DNA of 64,000 nucleotides. Origin: Virgibacillus proomii (GTDB lineage: Bacteria; Bacillota; Bacilli; Bacillales; Amphibacillaceae). This document shows, piece by piece, positions 1-8,897 of this stretch. Below the pieces are notes generated by a model. The model was not told where the DNA came from, did not search any database, and saw only the letters and a program-made list of their open reading frames with translations. Both the position numbers and the translations under genes were made by a program. The first letter of the stretch is position 1. Each line of letters begins with the position of its first letter. The stretch is from positions 1,122,149 through 1,186,148 of the forward strand of contig NZ_FUFN01000010.1 of the NCBI RefSeq assembly GCF_900162615.1, in the 5' to 3' direction.

Positions 1-2
1 AA

Positions 3-1805
3 GTTGTTTCACCAGATCATTGGAGTGTTAATCAAACAGCAAATACACTAACCATTACGGAAGCTAAACAGTGGCATGAATATACCGTATCCTTTTTAGT
101 ATATATGAAGTGGGATCCAACACATATGTATAATCATATAACAAATGATTGGGGAGATACACCACACGATATTCCATTTGATGTACGACAGCCTCATGCT
201 AACCAATATGTCAAGGAGTATTTACGAAAGTGGTTAAAGGATAATCCGGAAACAGATGTTGTACGATTTACAACCTTTTTTTACCATTTTACACTTATCT
301 TTAATCATCTTGGTAAGGAAAAGTTTGTTGATTGGTTCGGTTATGGAGCAAGTGTTTCGGTAGCTGCACTCGAAGCTTTTGAAAAAGAAAAAGGCTATCG
401 TCTAAGACCAGAAGATATTGTGGATGAAGGGTACTATAACTCTACTTTCCGTGTCCCATCACAAGCCTACTTGGATTACCTTGATTTTATTCAGCAGTTT
501 GTTGCAAAAGAAGTGAAAGAATTGGTAGATATTGTTCACGAGCATGATAAAGAGGCGATGATGTTTTTAGGTGACAATTGGATAGGAACAGAGCCGTATG
601 GAAAGTATTTCAAACATATTGGTATGGATGCAGTAGTCGGCAGTGTAGGTGATGGTACTACGTTACGAATTATTTCAGACATTCCAGGTGTGAAGTATAC
701 AGAAGGAAGATTTTTGCCTTACTTTTTCCCGGATACTTTTTATGAAGGAAATGACCCGGTTATAGAAGCAAACGAAAATTGGCTGACTGCAAGAAGGGCC
801 TTCATGCGTAAACCTTTGGATCGAATTGGTTACGGCGGCTATCTTAGCCTTGCATACAAGTTTCCGAAGTTCGTTGATTATGTAGAAAAAGTTACGGATG
901 AGTTTCGAGATATATATGACAAAATAAATGGTATTAAGCCTTATACCGGTTTAAAAGTAGCTATTTTAAATGCGTGGGGAAAATTAAGAACATGGCAAAC
1001 GCATATTGTAGCTCATGGGAAATGGTATAAACAAGCGTATTCTTATCATGGAGTTTTAGAAGCGCTTAGCGGATCTGCTGTCGATGTGTCTTTTATTAGT
1101 TTTGATGAAGTAATTAACAATGGTATTCCAAGGGATATAGATGTCATTATTAATGCCGGTAATGCAGATACGGCATTCTCGGGTGGAGTTTGGTGGAAAA
1201 ATGAGAAGTTAACTACTATCTTACGTGAATGGGTTTATAATGGCGGCGGCTTTATCGGGATTGGCGATCCGAGCGCATATCACTATCAAGGCAAGTTTTA
1301 TCAGCTTGCAAATGTATTAGGAGTTGATAAAGAATTAGGATTTAGTTTATCGACCAATAAATATTTCACGGAAACGAAAGAGGAACATTTTATTGCTGCG
1401 GACGCAACGAACTTTGATTTTGGAGAAAGTATGGAGAATGTTTATGTTTTAACGGAAAATACGGAAATCATTGAGTACTCGAATGGTGGGGTTCATTTGT
1501 CTAGTTCGCCATTTGGTAAAGGTAGAGGGATTTATATTGCTGGTCTACCATATAGTCACGAAAATACGAGGTTATTATTGCGGGCTATGTACTATGCAGC
1601 TCATAAGGAAAAAGAAATGAAAAAATGGTTTGTCTCTAATGTTCATTGTGAGGTCCATGCATATCCGGAAATTAATAAGTATGCCGTAATTAATAATTCG
1701 ATGGAAAGACAGGTAACAGATGTCTACAATGGTGCCGGAAAAAAACATAACGTCACGCTAGAAGCTAGTGAAATTTTATGGGAGGATTATTCTCATGAAG
1801 GATAA
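3..1805 (+). CDS. gnpA: 1,3-beta-galactosyl-N-acetylhexosamine phosphorylase (GH112), 5' end outside window
   Basis: The enzyme phosphorolyses galacto-N-biose or lacto-N-biose (Gal-beta-1,3-GalNAc/GlcNAc) in the cytoplasm to alpha-Gal-1-phosphate and a free N-acetylhexosamine. The frame is open from the first bases of the window (reading V-V-S-P-D-H-W upstream of the first Met at 105), so this is the C-terminal ~600 residues of a protein that is usually about 720-750 long. The family assignment rests on the (beta/alpha)8-like first half with the D-N-W-I-G-T-E-P-Y-G-K segment and the later glutamine-amidotransferase-like part with G-G-G-F-I-G-I-G-D-P. Downstream GalT uses the Gal-1-P product, which supports the call. 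There is no signal peptide to judge because the start is missing. The choice between galacto- and lacto-N-biose preference cannot be made from sequence. Confidence 0.85.
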   Translation, partial: VVSPDHWSVNQTANTLTITEAKQWHEYTVSFLVYMKWDPTHMYNHITNDWGDTPHDIPFDVRQPHANQYVKEYLRKWLKDNPETDVVRFTTFFYHFTLIFNHLGKEKFVDWFGYGASVSVAALEAFEKEKGYRLRPEDIVDEGYYNSTFRVPSQAYLDYLDFIQQFVAKEVKELVDIVHEHDKEAMMFLGDNWIGTEPYGKYFKHIGMDAVVGSVGDGTTLRIISDIPGVKYTEGRFLPYFFPDTFYEGNDPVIEANENWLTARRAFMRKPLDRIGYGGYLSLAYKFPKFVDYVEKVTDEFRDIYDKINGIKPYTGLKVAILNAWGKLRTWQTHIVAHGKWYKQAYSYHGVLEALSGSAVDVSFISFDEVINNGIPRDIDVIINAGNADTAFSGGVWWKNEKLTTILREWVYNGGGFIGIGDPSAYHYQGKFYQLANVLGVDKELGFSLSTNKYFTETKEEHFIAADATNFDFGESMENVYVLTENTEIIEYSNGGVHLSSSPFGKGRGIYIAGLPYSHENTRLLLRAMYYAAHKEKEMKKWFVSNVHCEVHAYPEINKYAVINNSMERQVTDVYNGAGKKHNVTLEASEILWEDYSHEG

Positions 1806-1962
1806 AATCTTTTTCGGTTTAAAAATTGCTTTTTTTCTACTCTGTATGTTTCTACTTTTTTACGGACAACAAACCGTGGGTAAATGGGAGTTGTTTCTAC
1901 AGCTTGTTGGTCTAGCTGGATTATTGTTCCTACTATGGAACTACAATAGGAAATTTATTTAG
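1795..1962 (+). CDS. small two-helix membrane protein after GH112
   Basis: A 55-residue protein with two hydrophobic segments (about residues 7-20 and 29-46) separated by G-Q-Q-T-V-G-K, ending in a short basic tail. An upstream in-frame ATG exists at 1768, but GGGAGG at 1779-1784 places the start at 1795. The gene overlaps the end of the phosphorylase gene by 11 bases, so it is translationally coupled to it. I recall a family of similar tiny proteins (possibly DUF6903) that sit beside sugar phosphorylase genes, but I cannot verify this. Function is unknown; a role at the membrane linked to disaccharide uptake is only a guess from position. Confidence 0.6.
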   Translation: MKDKIFFGLKIAFFLLCMFLLFYGQQTVGKWELFLQLVGLAGLLFLLWNYNRKFI

Positions 1963-2034
1963 AAATCCAATTAAAAGCGGAAGCAATAATAATTTGGAGA
2001 AAACAACAGCTGTTTTATGAAGGTGAGGAGACAA

Positions 2035-2937
2035 ATGAAGTATGCTATTGGGATTGATATCGGTGGGACAAAAGTAGCAGCAGGAATCGTTAATGAGCAT
2101 GGTGATCTAATTCAGCAGGAACTTGTGAGCAGTGATCCTTCAAGTAAAGAAGCGATGTTTCAACGAGTCGTTCAATGTGTTGAGCAACTGATGAATCATT
2201 CAAGTATTCCTTTACAAGAAATATACGGAATTGGCGCAGGTATACCAGGTAAAGTTGATAGAAAAAAGGGAATAGCTGTCTTCCAAAATAATGTACCATG
2301 GAGAAATTTCCCTTTTGTCGATCGTCTTCGTGAAGCTCTAGGTATGGAGAGAATTATTATTGATAATGATGTGTACATGGCTGCTTTTGCTGAATGGAGA
2401 GCTGCCAACATGTCAGATGAAGAATTGTTTGTCTATCTTACGATTAGTACTGGAATCTCCTGTTCGATCATTCAAGGCGGCCGATATATCCGAGGAGCAG
2501 GGTTTGCTGGAGAATTAGGGTTAATCCCAATTGATACAAAAAATAGAAAACAACCATTCGTCATGCTGGAAAATACAGCTTCTGGTCCCGCAATACAACA
2601 GAAAGCAAGGGATATTTATAAAAATGATCAAATGTTCACAAAAAATATCTTTGAAAACTATATCCGAGGAGATGCAAAGGCCGAGCAATTAATTGAGGAA
2701 ATGGTTTTTGTTATTTCTAAAGGGGTTTATCTAATTAACTGCTTATTAGATCCGCATAAAATCATTTTTGGTGGCAGTGTGATGGCATATAATCCATATT
2801 TAATTGAGCAGATCAAAAAGAAGCTTGAACCATACCTGCTTGCCGAACAGAACCATATTTTAGAAAGCATGGAGATAAATAAACTAAATAATGGACAAGG
2901 GATTATCGGTGCAGGGTTAAGAGCGTGTGTCCTGTAA
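2035..2937 (+). CDS. ROK-family sugar kinase
   Basis: A cytoplasmic ATP-dependent sugar kinase of 300 residues, the normal ROK length. The N-terminal phosphate loop D-I-G-G-T-K-V-A (about residues 8-15) and the catalytic segment I-D-N-D-V-Y-M-A-A-F (about residues 106-115) are present. The start at 2035 is chosen over 2017 because AGGTGAGGAG (2021-2030) sits just before it. The usual ROK zinc motif C-x-C-G-x-x-G-C-x-E is not seen: the region after G-A-G-F-A-G-E-L-G lacks the cysteines. Between the GH112 phosphorylase and GalT, the likely substrate is the released GlcNAc or GalNAc, but glucose or another hexose cannot be excluded. Confidence 0.75.
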   Translation: MKYAIGIDIGGTKVAAGIVNEHGDLIQQELVSSDPSSKEAMFQRVVQCVEQLMNHSSIPLQEIYGIGAGIPGKVDRKKGIAVFQNNVPWRNFPFVDRLREALGMERIIIDNDVYMAAFAEWRAANMSDEELFVYLTISTGISCSIIQGGRYIRGAGFAGELGLIPIDTKNRKQPFVMLENTASGPAIQQKARDIYKNDQMFTKNIFENYIRGDAKAEQLIEEMVFVISKGVYLINCLLDPHKIIFGGSVMAYNPYLIEQIKKKLEPYLLAEQNHILESMEINKLNNGQGIIGAGLRACVL

Positions 2938-2977
2938 ACGATTTGCTTTCATGAATTTGCTAAAGGAGGACACGGAT

Positions 2978-4456
2978 ATGATATATGCATATATAGAAGG
3001 TTTAATCGAACAGGCCATACATGCCGAACTAATAAACTCAATGGATAAAACCTATACACGTAATCAGGTGATGAAGCTGTTACATTTAGAAACATATCCT
3101 GATCCATCAGTTCCTGCACAGAAATTGCCAATTCCAAATTTATTAGATGATTTGGTAGCATATGCTGTTGAACATAAAGTAATTGATGATATTTTTAGTG
3201 ACAAGGAAATACTGGCTGCTGAGATTATGAATTGTTTTATTGCTCATCCATCTACAATAAATACCATTTTTTATAAGAAATATGATGAATCACCGAAAAA
3301 AGCTACAGATTACTTTTATGAGCTTTGTATGAAAAATAATTACATTCAAATGGAACGTATTAAAAAGAATATTAGCTATCCAGTGGAAACACCGTATGGA
3401 AAAATGGATATTACCATCAACTTATCTAAACCGGAAAAAGACCCAGAACAAATAAAACGTGAACGGGAAACAAAAAAAGCAATCGCTTATCCTAAATGCC
3501 TTTTATGTATTGAAAATGAAGGATATCCAGGAAGAATTGATCACCCTGCACGTGCTAATCATCGAATGATTAGAGTGCCATTATGCAATGAGACATGGTT
3601 TTTTCAGTATTCCCCGTATGTTTATTATAATGAACACAGTATCTTACTTTCTGAGGAACACCGGGATATGAAAATTGACAGCAACACATTCAAAAGATTA
3701 CTAGCTTTTACAAATAAATTTCCCCATTATTTTATTGGTTCCAATGCCGATCTGCCAATTGTCGGCGGTTCAATTTTAAGTCATGATCATTATCAGGCGG
3801 GGCGCTATGAGTTTGCTATGACAAATGCACAAGTAGCATATACATTCGAATTAAAACTCCTTCCTCAAGTGAAGTCTTCTGTTTTACATTGGCCGCTATC
3901 CGTTATTCGATTACAAGGGAAAAAAGCGGATGACGTAGTTAAAGTAGCAGAACATATACTTGATACTTGGAAGAACTATTCAGATGAAACAGCCAATATT
4001 CTAGCTTATACGGATGATATGCCACATAATACCATTACACCAATTGCCAGAAAGCGAAATGCTTTGTATGAACTCGACCTTGTATTACGAAATAATCGAA
4101 CAACAGAGGAGTATCCACAAGGTATTTTTCATCCACATCAGGATGTCCATCATATAAAAAAAGAGAATATTGGGTTAATTGAAGTGATGGGCCTTGCCGT
4201 GTTGCCAGCAAGATTAAAGGATGAATTAGCTCAAATTAAAAATTATTTATTAGGCAAACAGCATGAACTAGCCACTTATCACAAAACTTGGGCCAAGCAA
4301 TTAAAAAGTAAATATGGAAATGTCAAGTCAAAGGAAATGGCAGAGGACATTGTTCAAAAAGAGGTCGGTAAAAAGTTTGTAAGAATATTACAAGATGCGG
4401 GTGTATTTAAAAACAGCACTGCATTTGCACGATTTATTGATGTATTAAATAAATAA
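2978..4456 (+). CDS. galT: UDP-glucose:hexose-1-phosphate uridylyltransferase, type II GalT
   Basis: Transfers UMP from UDP-glucose to galactose-1-phosphate in the Leloir pathway. The 492-residue length and the sequence (N-R-C-type N-domain with Y-A-Y-I-E-G, the S-H-D-H-Y-Q-A-G-R segment, then a C-domain with H-P-H-Q-D-V-H-H-I-K-K-E-N-I-G) match the Firmicute type II family rather than the short HIT-type GalT. The ORF opens at 2927, but AAAGGAGGA (2962-2970) fixes the start at 2978. It follows the ROK gene by 40 bp and probably shares its transcript. It would take the Gal-1-P made by the GH112 enzyme directly, bypassing galactokinase. No galE is seen in this window. Confidence 0.88.
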   Translation: MIYAYIEGLIEQAIHAELINSMDKTYTRNQVMKLLHLETYPDPSVPAQKLPIPNLLDDLVAYAVEHKVIDDIFSDKEILAAEIMNCFIAHPSTINTIFYKKYDESPKKATDYFYELCMKNNYIQMERIKKNISYPVETPYGKMDITINLSKPEKDPEQIKRERETKKAIAYPKCLLCIENEGYPGRIDHPARANHRMIRVPLCNETWFFQYSPYVYYNEHSILLSEEHRDMKIDSNTFKRLLAFTNKFPHYFIGSNADLPIVGGSILSHDHYQAGRYEFAMTNAQVAYTFELKLLPQVKSSVLHWPLSVIRLQGKKADDVVKVAEHILDTWKNYSDETANILAYTDDMPHNTITPIARKRNALYELDLVLRNNRTTEEYPQGIFHPHQDVHHIKKENIGLIEVMGLAVLPARLKDELAQIKNYLLGKQHELATYHKTWAKQLKSKYGNVKSKEMAEDIVQKEVGKKFVRILQDAGVFKNSTAFARFIDVLNK

Positions 4457-4483
4457 CAGGTCAGCGAAAGAAATAAATTTTAT

Positions 4484-5094
4484 CCCGCATGTAAGGTGCC
4501 GTAATCTCCCACTTCAAGAGTGTAGGCGCTACGAAGGGGTCAAAGTGTGAGAAACGGCACCTAAATGCCCGATTGGTTCAACTAAAATTCCGTGTAAAAA
4601 GCATTTCACGGAATGAAGTTTCACTTTATCCCGCATGTAAGGTGCCGTAATCTCCCACTTCAAGAGTGTAGGCGCTACGAAGGGGTCAAAGTGTGAGAAA
4701 CGGCACCTAAATGCCCGATTGGTTCAACTAAAATTACGTGTAAAAAGCATTTCACGGAATGAAGTTTCACTTTATCCCGCATGTAAGGTGCCGTAATCTC
4801 CCACTTCAAGAGTGTAGGCGCTACGAAGAGGTCAAAGTGTGAGAAACGGCACCTAAATGCCCGATTGGTTCAACTAAAATTCCGTGTAAAAAGCATTTCA
4901 CGGAATGAAGTTTCACTTTATCCCGCATGTAAGGTGCCGTAATCTCTCGCTTCAAGAGTGTAGGCAATACGAAGAGGTCAAAGTGTGAGAAAACGGCACC
5001 TAAATGCCCGATTGGTTCAAGGGTCTTTAGGTCATACCCATGTGGTACTAAAATTCCGTGTAAAAAGCGTTTCACGGAATGAAGTTTCACTTAC
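4484..5094 (+). repeat. tandem array of four copies of the TTTAT-bounded hairpin repeat
   Basis: Four head-to-tail units: 4484-4629, 4630-4775, 4776-4921 (146 bp each) and 4922-5094. Each begins CCCGCATGTAAGGTGCCG, and the first three end TTTCACTTTAT; the fourth ends TTTCACTTAC. TTTAT also precedes the first unit (4479-4483), so each junction shares one TTTAT. Within a unit, GGTGCCGT pairs with ACGGCACC, CTCCCACTT with its partner, and ATTCCGTG with CACGGAAT. The fourth unit keeps a 27-nt internal module that the others lack. Predicted ORFs over this region are repeat artefacts. Confidence 0.9.
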
Positions 5095-5215
5095 AGAATA
5101 CCGCGAAGTTGGAATCAGAATGAGCGAAGTCGCAACAGAGAACTAGGAAAGTCAAAACAAAACGTTGTAAAGTCGCAACAAATGCTATGAAGACGAAACA
5201 GATAGAGTCCGCTAT
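5095..5215 (+). repeat. degenerate ~21-nt tandem repeat, first locus
   Basis: About five loose units of the form GCGAAGTYGMAACAGAAY (for example GCGAAGTTGGAATCAGAATG and GCGAAGTCGCAACAGAGAAC) directly follow the hairpin array. The same unit recurs at 38113-38305. No gene reads through it. Confidence 0.6.
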
Positions 5216-5220
5216 TAAAT

Positions 5221-6777
5221 GGGGTTGTCCAAAAAGTCCCTGATTTTTACTTTTTGGGGGCCCATTTTTTTCATTTTTTATTAAAATAGAGCACAAAAAA
5301 GTCGCCTTTTCTAGTAAAATGTAAATGTCATAAGTTTCCTTCTATGATAATGTTGAATGGTTTTGTCTTACGGTTGCATTATTTTAATAGTTGTTCCAAC
5401 GATGAGCATATGCCTATAAGCAGTACATACAGAATATGGGGCAAGCACTTGGTATTTCAGATCTGGAGAGGAATATACCAGAATTAGTACAGAGTACTGC
5501 CGTTTACCCAGAATGCGCTTCGGCCTTCTGTCTGTTTCAAGTGTTACGCTAAAGCTATTTTGAAATTAAAGGAGTTTCAGGACTAGAAATGAAGATAGCA
5601 TATCTGGTTGGGACAAACGCATATTTGAAGTTGAGGAGGCTGAATGGCTCATATAGACAATCTGATTTGCTAAAAGTAGTTAAAGATGAAGGTAAAGAAA
5701 GTACTATGATGAATTAACCGAAGCTTATCGTAGGCATTGGGAAAAGCAGCCCTAAATTGGTACTGTAAGCGGATGGGGCGATACTATTCATCTGTCGGTG
5801 CGACACACTGGGAACAGTTTATGATTTAGTGTGAGTCACCGCTCGTCATGGACAAGGCCAACCCCCAGTATTGGAAACGTTTTTAACGATATACCGTATT
5901 TATGACGTTTCCTACAATCCGGGTACGGCGTTAAAAGGTGTGGCCGCTCATTATTGCCATAAGTATGTAGGAAAAGAGGATGCGAAATTCAAGAAGGCGG
6001 CGACTACTATAAAATGTTGTTTGGTACGAAGGATCAAGCGGCACTTATTCACTGTCACAATGCTTTTCCTACTTCAGCTACAGTAGGAATCGCTCTTCGA
6101 GTAGATGTCATGACACCTCATTATCATGGATATAACGAGAATACATCAACTCTTCAGGCGTCTCGAGGCGATTTTTTTTGGAAATTTGGACCGAGAAGGG
6201 TTAAAGTTAGGGTTCTGTTTGGGTAATACATTTATGAGGGAAACAATTTTGGCAGGTTAAACGCTAACTATTATTAAAAGGAAGATGATGACGAGTGATC
6301 AAAAACGAATTAACTGTCTAAATTTACTTCTCACATGGGTGTCTAATATGTACTTAAGAACTGTCTCTAGCGGAGCTTCTGATGTTCTTCAGGCTAGTAG
6401 TTATAGATGTACAGATATTATGGGATATTCCCAAGGATAGAAATAAACAAGTTGAGGCAGTATAGAACATTTTTCGTTATAGACTGCCATTTTTTATGTT
6501 CGTTTTTTCCAATTTATGCTTAAAATAGTCCATTTCTTTTGTCTGGTTATATTAAAAGACTAGGAAAAAATAATCAATCTACCGCCTATTAAGTCTTATT
6601 TATGGGAAAAGGACTTGATTTTTTTCTGCAATCTTCATAAAGTAAGTAGCGGACGACTGCTACAAGACTATCTAATCTACTAGTCAAAACTATCAGAATA
6701 GGAAGGAGAGAAGGATACGGATTGAGCAGATTCGGGTTTTCGGCGATGCGTCCTAATCTTACATCTAGCATGGAAGG
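5221..6777. other. gene-poor decayed region
   Basis: No intact gene is supported. GGGGTTGTCCAAAAAGT at 5221-5237 resembles an insertion-sequence end. From about 5400 to 6230 the + strand has coding-like stretches (for example ...Q-A-L-G-I-S-D-L-E-R-N-I-P-E-L-V..., and Y-K-M-L-F-G-T-K-D-Q-A-A-L-I-H-C-H-N-A around 6010-6060) that lie in different frames broken by stops. They look like the remains of one or more dead genes, which I cannot identify. Between 6240 and 6777 I see only short open frames without ribosome sites. Confidence 0.4.
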
Positions 6778-6789
6778 ATGATTTACATC

Positions 6790-7710
6790 ATGAAAAGGCT
6801 AGTAAATATTTTATTAGGGTTATCGTTGTTTTTTGGACTTATCGTTACGGTTGAAGTGGATCGAGCCTATGCAATAAAGGCTCAGTTTTCGGGAATTACG
6901 GCTCCAATCGGGGTTAATGTCCGTTCCGGTCCAAGCACATCATCACCAGTATTGTTCGTCGTTGCCGGCAATACTTCTATCCAGTTTAGAGGCTGGGAGA
7001 CAGGCGAAACGCTGAGGGATTACTGGACGGGAAAAGATGATAACCGCTGGTTTTATTATGTTTACAACGGCAAGAAGTACTATCTGGCTTCGGCGTTTGT
7101 GTATGGAAATCCTCCGGCTAACGAGCCTAGCGCACCTTATCCGTCAGATTTAGCCGCAAAAGTCATAAAAGTGCCTAGTGGGTCTTATGATGTGGCGGAA
7201 GCGAATAAAATAAATGCAAATATTAAAAAATTCGGCGATAACATTTTGCAACGTATGTACAACAACGGGGTGGAGGTTCATATGGTTAATGGTCCGATTA
7301 CAGATCATCCATCGATGCGCCATCTTAGAGGTGTAACACCTCGCGGATGGGAAGGAACAGGAAAGACGTGGGATGATATACCAGGTGCCGGTGGCAATCC
7401 GGTCGTAGTCCGAATCGGGTACAGTGAAACAGGAATGGGGCACGGTTCTGTAAATTTGGAGCTTCACGAGACTGCGCATGCCATTGATACGTATATTTTT
7501 AACGATTACAGTAGCACGTCTGAATTCAGATATGCGTTTTACTACGAAGCTAATCAATTGTTTGGTAACGACGGATACAACAGCTATTATCCTGAGGAAT
7601 ATTTTGCAGAAAGCTCTGCCATGTACTTTCTTAATTCGACCACAAGAGCACGTTTACAGCAGTATGCACCTTATACGTATAATTGCATCCAACGTGTTTA
7701 TGGCATATAA
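6790..7710 (+). CDS. secreted SH3-domain / anthrax-lethal-factor-type (M34) metalloprotease
   Basis: A 306-residue exported protein: a signal peptide (residues 1-29, ending near A-Y-A), a bacterial SH3 domain (about 35-105, with V-N-V-R-S-G-P-S-T), then an ATLF/M34 catalytic domain. The zinc motif is H-E-T-A-H at 226-230. The segment Y263...E270-Y-F-A-E matches the Tyr728 and Glu735 spacing of anthrax lethal factor exactly (seven residues apart), giving the third zinc ligand and the catalytic Tyr. Single-domain relatives include the Pro-Pro endopeptidases (PPEP) of Clostridioides and Paenibacillus, so cleavage of Pro-rich surface proteins is a reasonable inference. Start 6790 is preferred over 6778, which overlaps the GGAAGG site. 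Base composition is visibly richer in GC than most neighbours. Confidence 0.82.
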   Translation: MKRLVNILLGLSLFFGLIVTVEVDRAYAIKAQFSGITAPIGVNVRSGPSTSSPVLFVVAGNTSIQFRGWETGETLRDYWTGKDDNRWFYYVYNGKKYYLASAFVYGNPPANEPSAPYPSDLAAKVIKVPSGSYDVAEANKINANIKKFGDNILQRMYNNGVEVHMVNGPITDHPSMRHLRGVTPRGWEGTGKTWDDIPGAGGNPVVVRIGYSETGMGHGSVNLELHETAHAIDTYIFNDYSSTSEFRYAFYYEANQLFGNDGYNSYYPEEYFAESSAMYFLNSTTRARLQQYAPYTYNCIQRVYGI

Positions 7711-7910
7711 GAGTCGCTTATCTGTTTGGCTGAAGGATAGCGTACCGGTTATAACTTTTTGGCAAATAGGATGAATAGCGTACAACTTTTCAAATTAGGA
7801 AGGTGGAGTAAGATCGGCGCAGGCATGCAGCGCCACTACTGGGGTAAGAGTTTCCTGTGAGATGATATTGATAAACAGGTAAAGATAGGAACACACAAGG
7901 AGGAAGAATA

Positions 7911-8855
7911 GTGATAGAATCACGATTTTGGAATAGAGTACGGATAAAAGTATCGACTTTGTTTGCTTTTTTGGGATTTATGTTAATTGGATTGGTCGGG
8001 TCAATGATCGTTGCAGATAGTGCTTCGGCGCATGGTTATATCGAATCTCCAGCCAGTCGCGCTGTCTTGTGCAAGCAGGGACTGAACAAAAATTGCGGAC
8101 CGGTGCAGTATGAGCCGCAGAGTGTAGAAGGAAAGGGATCTTTCCCGCAAGACGGCCCGGCTGACGGCCAAATCGCCAGTGGCGGTGTCTTTGCTAATTT
8201 GAACGAGCAATCGACTGACCTTTGGCATAAGGTGACGATGAAAGGTGGAAAGAATACGATTAAGTGGTATTTGACCGCTCCCCATGCTACATCCGAGTGG
8301 AAATATTACATAACGAAAAAAGATTGGGATCCAAACAAACCGCTAAGCCGCGCTGTTCTTGAACCAATCCACTCGATTAATGACGGCGGCAAGAGACCAC
8401 CGAACAACATAATACATGAAGTCATCTTGCCGAAGGATCGTAGCGGTTATCATCTGATCCTTGGCGTATGGGAAATCGCGGATACAGGCAACGCATTCTA
8501 TCAAGTGATTGACGTAAATCTAGTGAATGACGATACAGGTATCGAAGAGCCGACTACAGGCAATAATCCTACGGTCCCGGGCGTCCCGGCTTGGGAAGCA
8601 GGCAAAGTATACTACAAGGGTGACCGTGTGCAATACAATGGCTTAGAGTACGAAGCGTTGTATTGGACGCAAAACAACAAACCTGACTCATCGGACGCGT
8701 GGAAGTTGGTTAGCAATGTGATTTTGGAATGGAATCGATTCAACGCTTATATAGGTGGAGACAAAGTCAAGCATAACGGCATTGTCTACGAGGCTCGTTG
8801 GTGGACGAGAGGTGAAGAGCCTGGGCGCGCTGGCGTATGGAAAGTTGTACAATAA
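7911..8855 (+). CDS. AA10 lytic polysaccharide monooxygenase with two chitin-binding modules
   Basis: A secreted copper enzyme that oxidatively breaks chitin (or cellulose) chains. GTG start with AAGGAGGAAG just before it. The signal peptide ends S-A-S-A at residue 40, leaving His41 as the mature N-terminus (H-G-Y-I-E-S-P-A-S-R), the first half of the histidine brace; His125 in T-A-P-H-A-T-S-E-W is the second. After a short linker (about 205-220) come two C-terminal CBM5/12-type modules (about 221-265 and 268-314), each with W-x-x-x-x-x-Y-x-x-G-D-x-V and Y-E-A. Composition resembles the upstream protease gene, suggesting both arrived together. Confidence 0.92.
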   Translation: MIESRFWNRVRIKVSTLFAFLGFMLIGLVGSMIVADSASAHGYIESPASRAVLCKQGLNKNCGPVQYEPQSVEGKGSFPQDGPADGQIASGGVFANLNEQSTDLWHKVTMKGGKNTIKWYLTAPHATSEWKYYITKKDWDPNKPLSRAVLEPIHSINDGGKRPPNNIIHEVILPKDRSGYHLILGVWEIADTGNAFYQVIDVNLVNDDTGIEEPTTGNNPTVPGVPAWEAGKVYYKGDRVQYNGLEYEALYWTQNNKPDSSDAWKLVSNVILEWNRFNAYIGGDKVKHNGIVYEARWWTRGEEPGRAGVWKVVQ

Positions 8856-8869
8856 AGGATATTGCAGGG

Positions 8870-8897
8870 CCTGTTCCAAGCTGATGCTTGGGACAGG
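8870..8897 (+). terminator. hairpin after LPMO gene
   Basis: CCTGTTCCAAG, a 6-nt loop, then CTTGGGACAGG (one G-U pair). No run of T follows, so termination would be weak or factor-assisted. Confidence 0.45.

Noticed and set aside
4484..5094. CRISPR array
   Set aside because: Units are directly abutting ~146-bp copies without unique spacers, and no cas genes are near.
4821..5296. Minus-strand ORFs of 89 and 69 residues
   Set aside because: They lie wholly inside the hairpin array and the 21-nt repeats and simply translate repeat units; no ribosome sites.
7711..7910. Riboswitch before the LPMO gene
   Set aside because: A small GC-rich hairpin (GGCGC...GCGCC near 7816-7835) exists, but no known aptamer core, including c-di-GMP types, could be recognised.
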